A stretch of 52,572 nt of DNA, taken from CAVQUE01 sp046290435. Its GTDB lineage: Bacteria > Actinomycetota > Acidimicrobiia > Acidimicrobiales > UBA8592. The stretch covers positions 1 through 52,572 of the forward strand of contig JBKAGO010000059.1 in the NCBI GenBank assembly GCA_046290435.1, read 5' to 3'. Every line of letters starts with the position of its first letter. Position 1 is the stretch's first letter. The notes beneath the pieces are model-generated. The model did no database searches. It saw only the letters and a program-made list of their open reading frames with translations, and was not told the DNA's origin. Shown piece by piece: positions 33,978 through 41,125 of this stretch. A program made the position numbers and the translations under genes.

Positions 33978-35408
33978 CTACGGAATCCGCATGATGCGCA
34001 GCGTATCGGTCTCGCGTGAGCGGGTCGACTGGCCCGAGATCACGATCACGGTGTCGCCGGTCTGCAGGTCGTGGGCTTCGCGGGCGATGGTCAGCGCTTC
34101 GCGTACGAGCTCCTCGGCGCTGGTGCGTTCTTCGGTCTTGAAAGGGGTGGTGCCCCAGCTGAGCGTGAGCTGGTTGACCGTGCGGGGGTCGGGGCTGAAG
34201 GCGTAGATGGGCACGTCGGGGCGCCACCGGGTGACCTTGCGAGCGGTGAAACCGGTGCGGCTCAGACAGATGATGCCCTTGGCGTCGACCTGGCGGGCGA
34301 CGTCCCAGGCCGCAGCGGTCAGCGCGTCGGTCGAGATGACGGTGGGGTCGGCGTAGGCGTCGTCGTCGCGCAGGGATCGGATCGACGTCGACCATGCCTG
34401 ATGGTCGAACTCCTGGTCGGCTCGGGCGCAGATCTCGGCCATGGTGGCAACGGCGTTGACGGGGTCGATGCCCACGGCGGATTCGCCCGAGAGCATCACG
34501 GCGCTGGATCCGTCGAACACGGCGTTCGCGACGTCGCTGGCCTCGGCCCGGGTGGGCATCGGCGAGTACACCATCGACTCGAGCATCTGGGTGGCGGTGA
34601 TGACCGGTCGGCCACGGGCGACGCAGCGGCGGATGATGAGCTTCTGGAGGTGGGGGAGCTCCGACAGGGGATAGTCGATCCCGAGGTCGCCGCGGGCAAC
34701 CATGACGGCGCCGGCGGTCTCGACGATGCCCTCGAGGTTCTCGACCGCGGCCTGGGTCTCGATCTTGGCGATGAGCATCGGGCCCTTGGGCGGCCGCTCG
34801 ACGCCGACGGCTCGGATGTCGTGGGCAGAGCGCACGAACGACACGGCGATCATGTCGACACCCTCTTCGACGAACGCATCGACCAGGCGGAGGTCTTCGC
34901 GGGTGGGTGAGCCGAGGCTGATGCGGTTCGACGGAACGCCGAAACCGGGTCGGCCCTTGGCGATACCCCCGTGGATGACGCGGGCGACGATCTCGGAGCC
35001 GTCGGTCTTCTCGGCGATCATGACGAGGGCGCCGTCGCCGAGCGCCATGCGGTCGCCGACGGCGATGTCGCGCACCACCTCTTCGATCTCGACTTCGATG
35101 ACCTCGGCGTTGCTGGCGGTGGTGCCGTGGACGATGCGGATCTCGCTGCCCTCGTGGAGATCGACGCCGCCCTCGGGGAAGGAGGCGCAGCGGATCTTGG
35201 GGCCGGGGAGGTCGACGAGGATGCCGATGTCGGCGCGGGCCCGTTCGGCGGCGGCCCGGATGCGGTAGTAGGTGTCGACGTGTTGCTCGAGGGTCCCGTG
35301 GGCCATGCCGATACGGGCGACGTTCATCCCGGCGGCGATCATGCCGTCGAGGGTGTCGGGGTCCCAGGAGGCGGGGCCGATGGTGGCGACGATCTTGGTG
35401 CGGCGCAT
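33978..35408 (-). CDS. pyk: pyruvate kinase
   Basis: A 476-residue glycolytic enzyme making ATP and pyruvate from phosphoenolpyruvate. It begins MRRTKIVATIGPAS, then KIETQAAVENL with the catalytic lysine, MVARGDLGIDYP, the metal/PEP region ITATQMLESM, and a C-terminal regulatory domain (IICLSRTGFTARKVTRWRP). The motif usually written NxSRxNFSHG is NVARIGMAHG here, keeping the arginine but changing its surroundings. The ATG at 35408 follows a GAGAGA ribosome binding site; an upstream in-frame start at 35459 is less likely. Confidence 0.95.
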   Translation of the reverse strand: MRRTKIVATIGPASWDPDTLDGMIAAGMNVARIGMAHGTLEQHVDTYYRIRAAAERARADIGILVDLPGPKIRCASFPEGGVDLHEGSEIRIVHGTTASNAEVIEVEIEEVVRDIAVGDRMALGDGALVMIAEKTDGSEIVARVIHGGIAKGRPGFGVPSNRISLGSPTREDLRLVDAFVEEGVDMIAVSFVRSAHDIRAVGVERPPKGPMLIAKIETQAAVENLEGIVETAGAVMVARGDLGIDYPLSELPHLQKLIIRRCVARGRPVITATQMLESMVYSPMPTRAEASDVANAVFDGSSAVMLSGESAVGIDPVNAVATMAEICARADQEFDHQAWSTSIRSLRDDDAYADPTVISTDALTAAAWDVARQVDAKGIICLSRTGFTARKVTRWRPDVPIYAFSPDPRTVNQLTLSWGTTPFKTEERTSAEELVREALTIAREAHDLQTGDTVIVISGQSTRSRETDTLRIMRIP

Positions 35409-35723
35409 GGCTGTCTCTCGGTGGTGGTTGGCAGAGGTATCGACAGGTGGGGCGGCCAACTGGAGTGGCAGCCTCTTCGAGTCGAGGGTGGGAGTCCTGG
35501 GCCTCGCCGGTCACCACGGTGTGACCGTCCCGTCGAGCCTATCGCCGCGGCCCCCTGCCGGTCGCGATGGATGCCGCGGTGGAAGCCGGGGCAGTGGTCG
35601 GCGGTCGGTGCCGGACGACGGTCGGTGTCGGACGACGGCGGCATGCCGGGGCCGCGGGCCGCGGGCCGCTGGCCCGGGGCCGGGGGCCGGTGAAGGCGGG
35701 CGGCCGGCGGGGCCATTGGTTCT

Positions 35724-35825
35724 GGCGCCGAAAACGGTTGCCAGGGCGACAGTTTTCGGCGCCGGTCCAACGGCGTCATGGTTCTGGCGCCGAAACGCGT
35801 TGCCAGGGCGACAGTTTTCGGCGCC
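35724..35825. repeat. family B palindrome array, left copy (B1, B2)
   Basis: Two 40-bp palindromes (35724-35763 and 35786-35825) with a period of 62 bp. Each starts GGCGCCGAAA and ends TTTCGGCGCC; the centre GTTGCC-AG-GGCGAC is itself nearly palindromic. The 22-bp spacer contains GGCGTCATGGTTCT. Confidence 0.9.
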
Positions 35826-35898
35826 GGAACGGATGACCTCTCGGGCCGACGGGTCGACAGGGCGACGATCTCGTCGGGGACGCCATGGCAGAGCTGAC
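35826..35898 (-). pseudogene. duplicated remnant of the ligC 3' end
   Basis: About 73 bp match the last codons of ligC and the bases after its stop (36625-36698) at roughly 85%. On the reverse strand the frame reads QLCHGVPDEIVAL, against QLDHGVPDEIVALFGSSA in ligC, and then diverges without a matching stop. It follows array B1-B2 in the same order as ligC follows B3-B5. Confidence 0.75.
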
Positions 35899-35974
35899 AG
35901 GAACGTCGGGCTGTGTCGAGGCGCGATGCGGCCCTCCGGGGCGGGCCCGACCATGGTGTGGCAGGCTCGTCGCC

Positions 35975-36403
35975 ATGGATCTCGACACCGCTCTGGCGTG
36001 GGCATCGACGAAACGTCTCGGCGTCCTCATCACGATTCGAAGCGACGGCCGTCCCCAGTCGTCCGACATCGTGTATTCGGTCGGCGGTGACGGTGTCATC
36101 CGCATCTCACTGACCGACGATCGGGCCAAGACGCGCAACCTGGCTCGTGACCCTCGCTGTGTGCTGCACATCACCGACGGTGCGAGCTGGTCGTATGTCT
36201 CGATCGACGGAACCGTCGAGCTGTCGGCGGTGGCGACCGATCCCGACGACGAGGCCACCGACGAACTCGTCGAGCTGTACCGGTCCATCCAGGGCGAGGA
36301 CCATCCCGACTGGGCCGAGTACCGCCAGGCGATGGTGACCGACCGCCGTCGGGTCGCGAGGTTCACCCCGTCGAAGGCCGTCGGCCAGATCAACACTCCC
36401 TGA
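35975..36403 (+). CDS. PPOX-class, probably F420-dependent, flavin-fold protein
   Basis: A 142-residue protein with a split-barrel flavin/deazaflavin-binding fold: LAWASTKRLGVLITIRSDGRPQSSDIVYSV, IRISLTDDRAKTRNLARDPRCVLHI, and WSYVSIDGTVELS are typical of the PPOX-class F420-dependent enzymes of actinobacteria. It likely reduces a small substrate with F420H2. The ATG lies 7 nt after CAGGCT in GTGGCAGGCT, the same promoter text as before the exonuclease gene at 27931. The gene is flanked on both sides by family B arrays and ligC tail copies. Confidence 0.82.
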   Translation: MDLDTALAWASTKRLGVLITIRSDGRPQSSDIVYSVGGDGVIRISLTDDRAKTRNLARDPRCVLHITDGASWSYVSIDGTVELSAVATDPDDEATDELVELYRSIQGEDHPDWAEYRQAMVTDRRRVARFTPSKAVGQINTP

Positions 36404-36460
36404 ACGTCGGGTCGGGTCGGGTCGAGCTCCGGCGAGGTCGCCGCCCGGCGTCATGGTTCT

Positions 36461-36624
36461 GGCGCCGAGAATCGTTGTCAGGGCAACGTGTTTCGGCGCC
36501 GGTTGGATGGGGTCATTCCTCTGGCGCCGAAAATGGTTGCCAGGGCAACGTGTTTCGGCGCCAGTTGGTTGGCGTCATTCCTCTGGCGCCGAAAATGGTT
36601 GCCAGGGCGACAGGTTTCGGCGCC
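36461..36624. repeat. family B palindrome array, right copy (B3, B4, B5)
   Basis: Three 40-bp palindromes (36461-36500, 36523-36562, 36585-36624) at an exact 62-bp period, with 22-bp spacers that resemble each other. The array ends 15 nt after the ligC stop codon. The centre GTTGCC-AG-GGCAAC is perfectly palindromic in B4. Confidence 0.92.
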
Positions 36625-36639
36625 GGAACCGATGACCGC

Positions 36640-37722
36640 TCAGGCCGACGAACCGAACAGGGCGACGATCTCGTCGGGGACGCCGTGGTCGAGTTGATCG
36701 ACGTGGCACGACCGTGGATCACGGTCCGGCCGCCAGCGGTGAAGCCGGGCGACGCCTCGGAAGCGGCCGCCCGTCGCATGCTCGTAGCGGACCTCTGCCA
36801 CCAGCACCGGCTCGATCGGTACCCACGACATGTCCTTGGCTGAGTTCCACCGGTTGGGTGCGCCGGGCATGCGGCCGTCGGCGGTCTCGGCGGTCTGGTC
36901 GGCCCAACCGCCCCACGGGTGCTCCGACAGGTCGGTCACTGCCAGCTGGGACAGCTGCGCCAACAGCGGGGGCCGGTCGGCGGTCTTGAAGCTGCTGGCG
37001 ACGCCCAGGTGGTGCAGGTCGCCGGCGTCGTCGTAGGCGCCGAGCAGAATCGACCCCACGCCGTCGCCGGACTTGTGGACCCGGTACCCGGCGACGACGC
37101 AGTCGGCGGTGCGTTCCTGTTTGGCCTTCAGCTGGACCCGCTTGTCCTCGACGTAGCGGCCGTCGACGGCCTTGGCCATGACGCCGTCGAAGCCTGCCCC
37201 GGAGAACCGGTCGAACCACTCCTGGGCCACCGCCCGGTCGGTGGTGCTGGGCGTGAGCATGACGGGCGACGCGAAGTCCGCGCCGATCTCGGTCAGCAGC
37301 CGGCGGCGTTCGCCGAAGGGCTCGTCGCGTAGGTCGAGATCGCCGAGCGCCAGGAGATCGAAGGCCACGAAGTGCGCGGGTGTCTTTTCGGCGAGCATCG
37401 CCACCCGGGACTCGGCCGGGTGGATTCGTTGGCCGAGGAGGTCGAAGTCGAGGCCCTCGGCGCCGGGCACGACGAGCTCGCCGTCGACGACGCAGCGGTC
37501 GGGGAGGTTGGCCTGCAGCGGCTCGGGCATCTCGGGGAAGTAGCGGGTGAACGGCTTCTGGTTGCGGCTGCCGAGCTCGACCTCGTCGCCGTCTCGGAAG
37601 ACGATGCAGCGGAAACCGTCCCACTTGGGCTCGAACACGAAGGCGCCGTCGTCGCCGTCGGGCAACGCGTGGACGGCCTTGGCCAACATCGGCTTGACGG
37701 GCGGCATCACCGGCAGATCCAT
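36640..37722 (-). CDS. ligC: ATP-dependent DNA ligase, LigC-like
   Basis: A 360-residue ligase with the adenylation domain and OB fold but no polymerase or nuclease domain, as in LigC. The AMP-accepting lysine is K33 in EPKWDGFR; later motifs include DGELVV, FVAFDLLALG, GFDGVMAK and QLKAKQERTADCVVAG. It seals nicks using ATP, usually as a backup repair ligase in actinobacteria. The ATG at 37722 is 7 nt after TAGCGT, so the mRNA is probably leaderless; an earlier in-frame start would include the promoter. Its 3' end is partly duplicated at 35826. Confidence 0.9.
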   Translation of the reverse strand: MDLPVMPPVKPMLAKAVHALPDGDDGAFVFEPKWDGFRCIVFRDGDEVELGSRNQKPFTRYFPEMPEPLQANLPDRCVVDGELVVPGAEGLDFDLLGQRIHPAESRVAMLAEKTPAHFVAFDLLALGDLDLRDEPFGERRRLLTEIGADFASPVMLTPSTTDRAVAQEWFDRFSGAGFDGVMAKAVDGRYVEDKRVQLKAKQERTADCVVAGYRVHKSGDGVGSILLGAYDDAGDLHHLGVASSFKTADRPPLLAQLSQLAVTDLSEHPWGGWADQTAETADGRMPGAPNRWNSAKDMSWVPIEPVLVAEVRYEHATGGRFRGVARLHRWRPDRDPRSCHVDQLDHGVPDEIVALFGSSA

Positions 37723-37764
37723 CCTGCCGACGCTACTGCCACCTCCCACAAGCCTGTGGTCCGT

Positions 37765-37815
37765 CGAAATCTGGAGATCTGGGGCTCGCTGGAGGACCCA
37801 GATCTCCAGATTTCG
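37765..37815. repeat. family C palindrome, copy C1
   Basis: Perfect 19-nt arms (37765-37783 and 37797-37815) with a 13-nt loop. Outer tips CGAAATCTGG / CCAGATTTCG are shared with C2; the inner stem AGATCTGGG is not. It lies 30 nt beyond the sulfotransferase stop and just upstream of the ligC promoter. Confidence 0.88.
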
Positions 37816-37845
37816 GCAGGAGACCGGGCTGGCAGAGGGCTGGGG

Positions 37846-39081
37846 TCAGCCGGGCAGGGCGCCCCACTCGTCGAGCTTCGCCCGCATCCGGGCTCCGTCG
37901 GGGCGGGCCCGGTGGGCGATGGTCATGAGGGCGACGGCGTCGTCTTTGTCCGGCGAGACACCGTCGGCGATCGCCAGCGCGACGTCGCGGAGCCGATCGA
38001 TGTCGGCCGGGCGCAGTTGGCGGTCGTCGGGTACGAGCCGCCGCTGCTGCTCGACGACGAGGGCGTAGTAGAGCCGGCTCAGCTTCGTGGCGGCACCCGG
38101 GAACCTTCCGGCGACGCCGAGGCGTGCGAGTTCGGCGTCGAGGGGCGCGAGGTCCACGTCGGTCAGGTCGCGCAACCACCGGTCGAGGTCGGCTTCGTTC
38201 CACCCCGCAGGCGCCCCCGAAACCGCCGGGGCCAGGACGACGCCGGTGGTCGAGGAGAGCCACGCGAGTTCGGAGTCGTCTGCGACGCAGGCGAACCGGT
38301 CGGATGGGATCGACTCGCCTTCGCCATAGAGCGAGCGCAGGGTGGTGACGAGCCGTCGACGGGCCCCGAGGACGATCCGGTCGCCGCCACTGCATGCGTT
38401 CGACGCGTTGAACACGAGGAGCAGCTTCAGCGCGGCGACGCTGAGGCTCTCGTTGACCGTCTCGTCGGTCAGACGGCCGAATTCCAGCCCGGCGATCTCG
38501 CAGAAGTCCTGCACGACGCTTCCGCCGGCGAGTCGATCCCGTTCGAATGCCCGCACTGTCACCGCGCCGGGTACCAGCTCGAGGAAGCGTTCCAGTCGGC
38601 GCCGGTAGCCCGGGCGGACCGTGCCGCGTCGCAGGGGCAGGACACTGCCACCGCGCACGCCCTGCTGGAACGACGACGCGGTGAACGCTGCGGGCTCGCG
38701 AACGTAGGCGACCACGTCGACCTGTGCTCCGTGGCGGCGCAGGTGTGCGACGAGTCGGTCCTTCTCGTCGTCGGTCAGGACGCCGACGTCCTCGCCCGAG
38801 AGCACCAGCACCTTGCGATCCGACCGGGTCAGGTCCCGGTCGAGACAGTCGAGCGCCTCTGCACGCTTCCGTGCGACGGCGGCCTCGTCGAGGCCCTCAC
38901 GAACCCACAGGTGGTGTCTTGCCGGTTCGGCCGCGAACACCGTGTGCAGCGGCAGCGAGTGGTTCGGTCGGGCGAAGCGGCCGTAGAAGGCGTGGCCGTC
39001 GTCGTAGCCGACGAGCGACCGCTGGATCGACGACGAGCCGGTCTTGTGCATCCCGATGTGCAGCACCACCCGCTCGACCAC
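37846..39081 (-). CDS. sulfotransferase-like P-loop protein
   Basis: A 411-residue protein whose start (VVERVVLHIGMHKTGSSSIQ) has the PAPS-binding phosphosulfate loop GMHKTGSSSIQ and whose middle has a 3'-phosphate-binding-like YVREPAAFTASSFQQGV. This fits the sulfotransferase superfamily, including enzymes that modify polysaccharides or lipids; some members of this look are of unknown activity. The C-terminal half (residues 220-411) has no recognised motif. The GTG at 39081 is preceded by a GGGGGG stretch. The gene is bracketed by the palindromes C1 and C2 at its two ends. Confidence 0.7.
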   Translation of the reverse strand: MVERVVLHIGMHKTGSSSIQRSLVGYDDGHAFYGRFARPNHSLPLHTVFAAEPARHHLWVREGLDEAAVARKRAEALDCLDRDLTRSDRKVLVLSGEDVGVLTDDEKDRLVAHLRRHGAQVDVVAYVREPAAFTASSFQQGVRGGSVLPLRRGTVRPGYRRRLERFLELVPGAVTVRAFERDRLAGGSVVQDFCEIAGLEFGRLTDETVNESLSVAALKLLLVFNASNACSGGDRIVLGARRRLVTTLRSLYGEGESIPSDRFACVADDSELAWLSSTTGVVLAPAVSGAPAGWNEADLDRWLRDLTDVDLAPLDAELARLGVAGRFPGAATKLSRLYYALVVEQQRRLVPDDRQLRPADIDRLRDVALAIADGVSPDKDDAVALMTIAHRARPDGARMRAKLDEWGALPG

Positions 39082-39137
39082 GCCGCCATGATGGCCCCCC
39101 GCAGCAGCCGGCGCTGTGACCTCTCCCGCTGCCTGTT

Positions 39138-39186
39138 GAAATCTGGGACTTGTGCCTTCGGAAGTCCGGCACAAGTCCCAGATTTC
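39138..39186. repeat. family C palindrome, copy C2
   Basis: Perfect 19-nt arms (39138-39156 and 39168-39186) around an 11-nt loop. Outer tips GAAATCTGG / CCAGATTTC and the following CGGC match C1; the inner stem GACTTGTGCC differs. It lies upstream of the sulfotransferase start and before the epoxide hydrolase promoter. Confidence 0.88.
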
Positions 39187-39239
39187 GGCGAGGGAGGGGT
39201 GGGGTGGTCGGGCCGGCGGGGCTCGGGGATAGCGGCTGC

Positions 39240-39281
39240 GGGCTAACGTGCGCGGCACACGACGCCGGGGAGGCAGGCCAC
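39240..39281 (+). promoter_or_regulatory. leader of the epoxide hydrolase gene, shared with the 16090 gene
   Basis: TAACGT then CGGCACACGACGCCG (39252-39266 region), exactly 14 nt before the ATG. The NTF2-like gene starting at 16090 (reverse strand) has TACGTA and the same 15 nt at the same distance from its ATG. Both then have a G-rich ribosome binding site. Confidence 0.5.
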
Positions 39282-40415
39282 ATGTCCGACATCACGCCGT
39301 TCACCATCGAGATCGCCGACGCGGACCTCGACGACCTGCAGCGTCGCCTCGCCGGCACCCGCTGGCCCGAGGCCGAGACCGTCGACGACTGGGAGCAGGG
39401 CATCCCCCTCGCCTACACCCAGGAGCTCGCCGCCCACTGGGCCGGCCAGTACGACTGGCGCAGCCGCGAGGCGTCGCTCAACCGGTTCGACCACTTCCGC
39501 ACCGAACTCCAGGGCCTCGGCATCCACTTCATCCACCAGCGTAGCCCCCACGACGACGCCTTCCCCCTCGTGATCACCCACGGCTGGCCCGGCTCGATCG
39601 TCGAGTTCAACAAGGTCATCGAGCCGCTCACGAACCCCACCGCCCACGGCGGCGAGGCCGCCGACGCCTTCCACGTCGTGTGCCCGTCGCTGCCGGGCTA
39701 CGGGTTCTCCGACAAGCCCACCGAGACCGGTTGGGGCGTCGGCCGCATCGGCGAGGCGTGGGACGAGCTGATGGTGCGCCTCGGCTACGACCGCTACGGC
39801 GCCCAGGGCGGCGACTGGGGCTCGGCGGTCACCACCAAGATCGGCGAGAACCACGGCGACCACTGCGCAGGCATCCACCTCAACATGCCCATCGGCCGCC
39901 CCACCGAGGAGGCCATGGCGTCGCCGTCGGAGGCCGACCTCAAGGCGTTCGAGCGCCTCGGCTACTACCAGGAGAAGGACTCCGGGTACTCCAAGCAGCA
40001 GAGCACCCGACCCCAGACCCTCGGCTACGGCCTGGTCGACTCGCCGGTCGGGCAGATGGCGTGGATCGTCGAGAAGTTCTGGAGCTGGATGGACTGCGAC
40101 GGCCACCCCGAGAACGTCCTCACCAAGGACGAGCTGCTCGACAACGTGATGCTGTACTGGCTCAACGCCACCGGCGCGTCGTCGGCCCGCCTGTACTGGG
40201 AGAGCTTCAACGACTTCGGCACCGGCGAGGTGAAGGTCCCCACCGGCTGCGCGGCGTTCCCCGCCGAGATCATCCCGAGCCCGCGCCCCTGGGTGGAGCA
40301 GCGCTACAACGTGACCCACTGGACCGACATGCCCAAGGGCGGCCACTTCGCCGCCTTCGAACAGCCCGAACTGTTCGTCGACGACGTGAGGGCGTTCTTC
40401 CGCACCGTCCGCTGA
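39282..40415 (+). CDS. epoxide hydrolase, alpha/beta-hydrolase with EHN domain
   Basis: A 377-residue enzyme with an N-terminal EHN domain (ITPFTIEIADADLDDLQRRL, with TRWPEAETVDDWEQG) and an alpha/beta-hydrolase core. Oxyanion motif HGWPG (100-104), nucleophile D178 in GGDWGSAV, and catalytic H355 in KGGHFAAFE are in place; tyrosines of the lid region are likely in the LYWES segment. It opens epoxides to diols, probably of xenobiotics or lipids. The ATG at 39282 follows GGGGAGGC. A leader of 15 nt is shared with the gene at 16090. Confidence 0.92.
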   Translation: MSDITPFTIEIADADLDDLQRRLAGTRWPEAETVDDWEQGIPLAYTQELAAHWAGQYDWRSREASLNRFDHFRTELQGLGIHFIHQRSPHDDAFPLVITHGWPGSIVEFNKVIEPLTNPTAHGGEAADAFHVVCPSLPGYGFSDKPTETGWGVGRIGEAWDELMVRLGYDRYGAQGGDWGSAVTTKIGENHGDHCAGIHLNMPIGRPTEEAMASPSEADLKAFERLGYYQEKDSGYSKQQSTRPQTLGYGLVDSPVGQMAWIVEKFWSWMDCDGHPENVLTKDELLDNVMLYWLNATGASSARLYWESFNDFGTGEVKVPTGCAAFPAEIIPSPRPWVEQRYNVTHWTDMPKGGHFAAFEQPELFVDDVRAFFRTVR

Positions 40416-40430
40416 GCGGCCCTCGCCGAC

Positions 40431-40823
40431 TCAGAGGGTTCGAGGGAGCAGGACGACCGCGACGTCGGGGTCGAGTCCGGCCAGCGCCGGCTGACCGGTC
40501 ACGAGCGGCAGACCCGTCGCCTTCGCCGTCGCGACCGCAGCGAGGTCGGTGATCAGCTCGTCGGGATGGTCGACGGCGAGTCGGGCGAGGGTGCCGGCGA
40601 CTCGGGGGGCGCCGACCCACTCGCCGACGATCGGCCCGATCAGTGCGAGGTCGCCGTCGATGTCGCGCAGGCGGCCGTCGTGGAACGATCGCAGCACGGC
40701 GATCGCTTCGACGAGCGACGATTCGGGTGCGTAAAGGAAGTCGACCTCCGGGGCCCGGATCGGCAGGACGCCGACGATCGCCAGCAATGCGCTCGTGTCG
40801 GCGACGGCGAGGTCGAGCCTCAC
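40431..40823 (-). CDS. vapC: VapC-like PIN-domain toxin
   Basis: A 130-residue PIN-domain protein: D9 in VADTSALLAIV, the E in SLVEAIAVL, D in ITDLAAVATAKATGLPLVTG. The last acidic position, normally in an LVT.D-type motif, is Q (VTGQPAL), which some active VapC proteins also vary. Predicted ribonuclease toxin. The start overlaps the antitoxin stop by 4 nt on the same strand, the normal vapBC order. Assigned from motif and context. Confidence 0.82.
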   Translation of the reverse strand: MRLDLAVADTSALLAIVGVLPIRAPEVDFLYAPESSLVEAIAVLRSFHDGRLRDIDGDLALIGPIVGEWVGAPRVAGTLARLAVDHPDELITDLAAVATAKATGLPLVTGQPALAGLDPDVAVVLLPRTL

Positions 40824-41059
40824 GTCGAGCGCATCGCAGCGCGGCGCGCCCGGTCGAACTCGTCCATCGACATGGGCGTGCGTTGGGCACGGAGTTCTGC
40901 TGCCATGTCGATGAGCTCGTCGGGGAGCCGAGGTCTGGCGGCTTCCCGGACGATCAGGCGGCGAAGGAACTCCTGGGTCGACATCCCGAGTGCCTCCGCC
41001 TGCGCCGCGACGTGGCGGAGGGCGTTGTCGTCGATGTCCTTGATGGTGACGTTGGCCAT
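40820..41059 (-). CDS. vapB: VapB-like ribbon-helix-helix antitoxin
   Basis: A 79-residue protein: MANVTIKDIDDNALRHVAAQ and AEALGMSTQEFLRRLIVREAA form a ribbon-helix-helix, and the charged tail (RTPMSMDEFDRARRAAMRST) would bind the toxin. It overlaps vapC by 4 nt. A palindromic operator is just upstream, as expected for autoregulation. Confidence 0.82.
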   Translation of the reverse strand: MANVTIKDIDDNALRHVAAQAEALGMSTQEFLRRLIVREAARPRLPDELIDMAAELRAQRTPMSMDEFDRARRAAMRST

Positions 41060-41067
41060 GCGACGAT

Positions 41068-41086
41068 GGTAACCGTTAAGGTTGCC
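41068..41086. promoter_or_regulatory. palindromic operator before vapB
   Basis: Arms GGTAACC and GGTTGCC around GTTAA (one mismatch from a perfect palindrome), 9 nt before the vapB start. Position fits a VapB-bound operator overlapping the promoter. Confidence 0.6.
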
Positions 41087-41125
41087 TGAGGGAACCGTAG
41101 TGGTTGCGAGGTTGGTTCGTTCCGG

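Larger units (their letters stand above)
35409..35974. other. 566-nt intergenic stretch with palindrome array and gene remnant
   Basis: Upstream half holds the pyk promoter region and Gly/Arg-rich simple sequence. The downstream half holds two 40-bp palindromes (B1, B2), a ligC 3'-end remnant and a CAGGCT hexamer 7 nt before the PPOX gene. No protein gene was recognised. Confidence 0.6.

Noticed and set aside
36461..36624. CRISPR-like array (regular repeats with spacers)
   Set aside because: The 22-bp spacers resemble each other and the 40-bp repeats are full palindromes; only three units, no cas genes.
36453..36635. 60-codon forward frame through the palindrome array
   Set aside because: The product simply translates the 62-bp repeat period; no evidence of expression.
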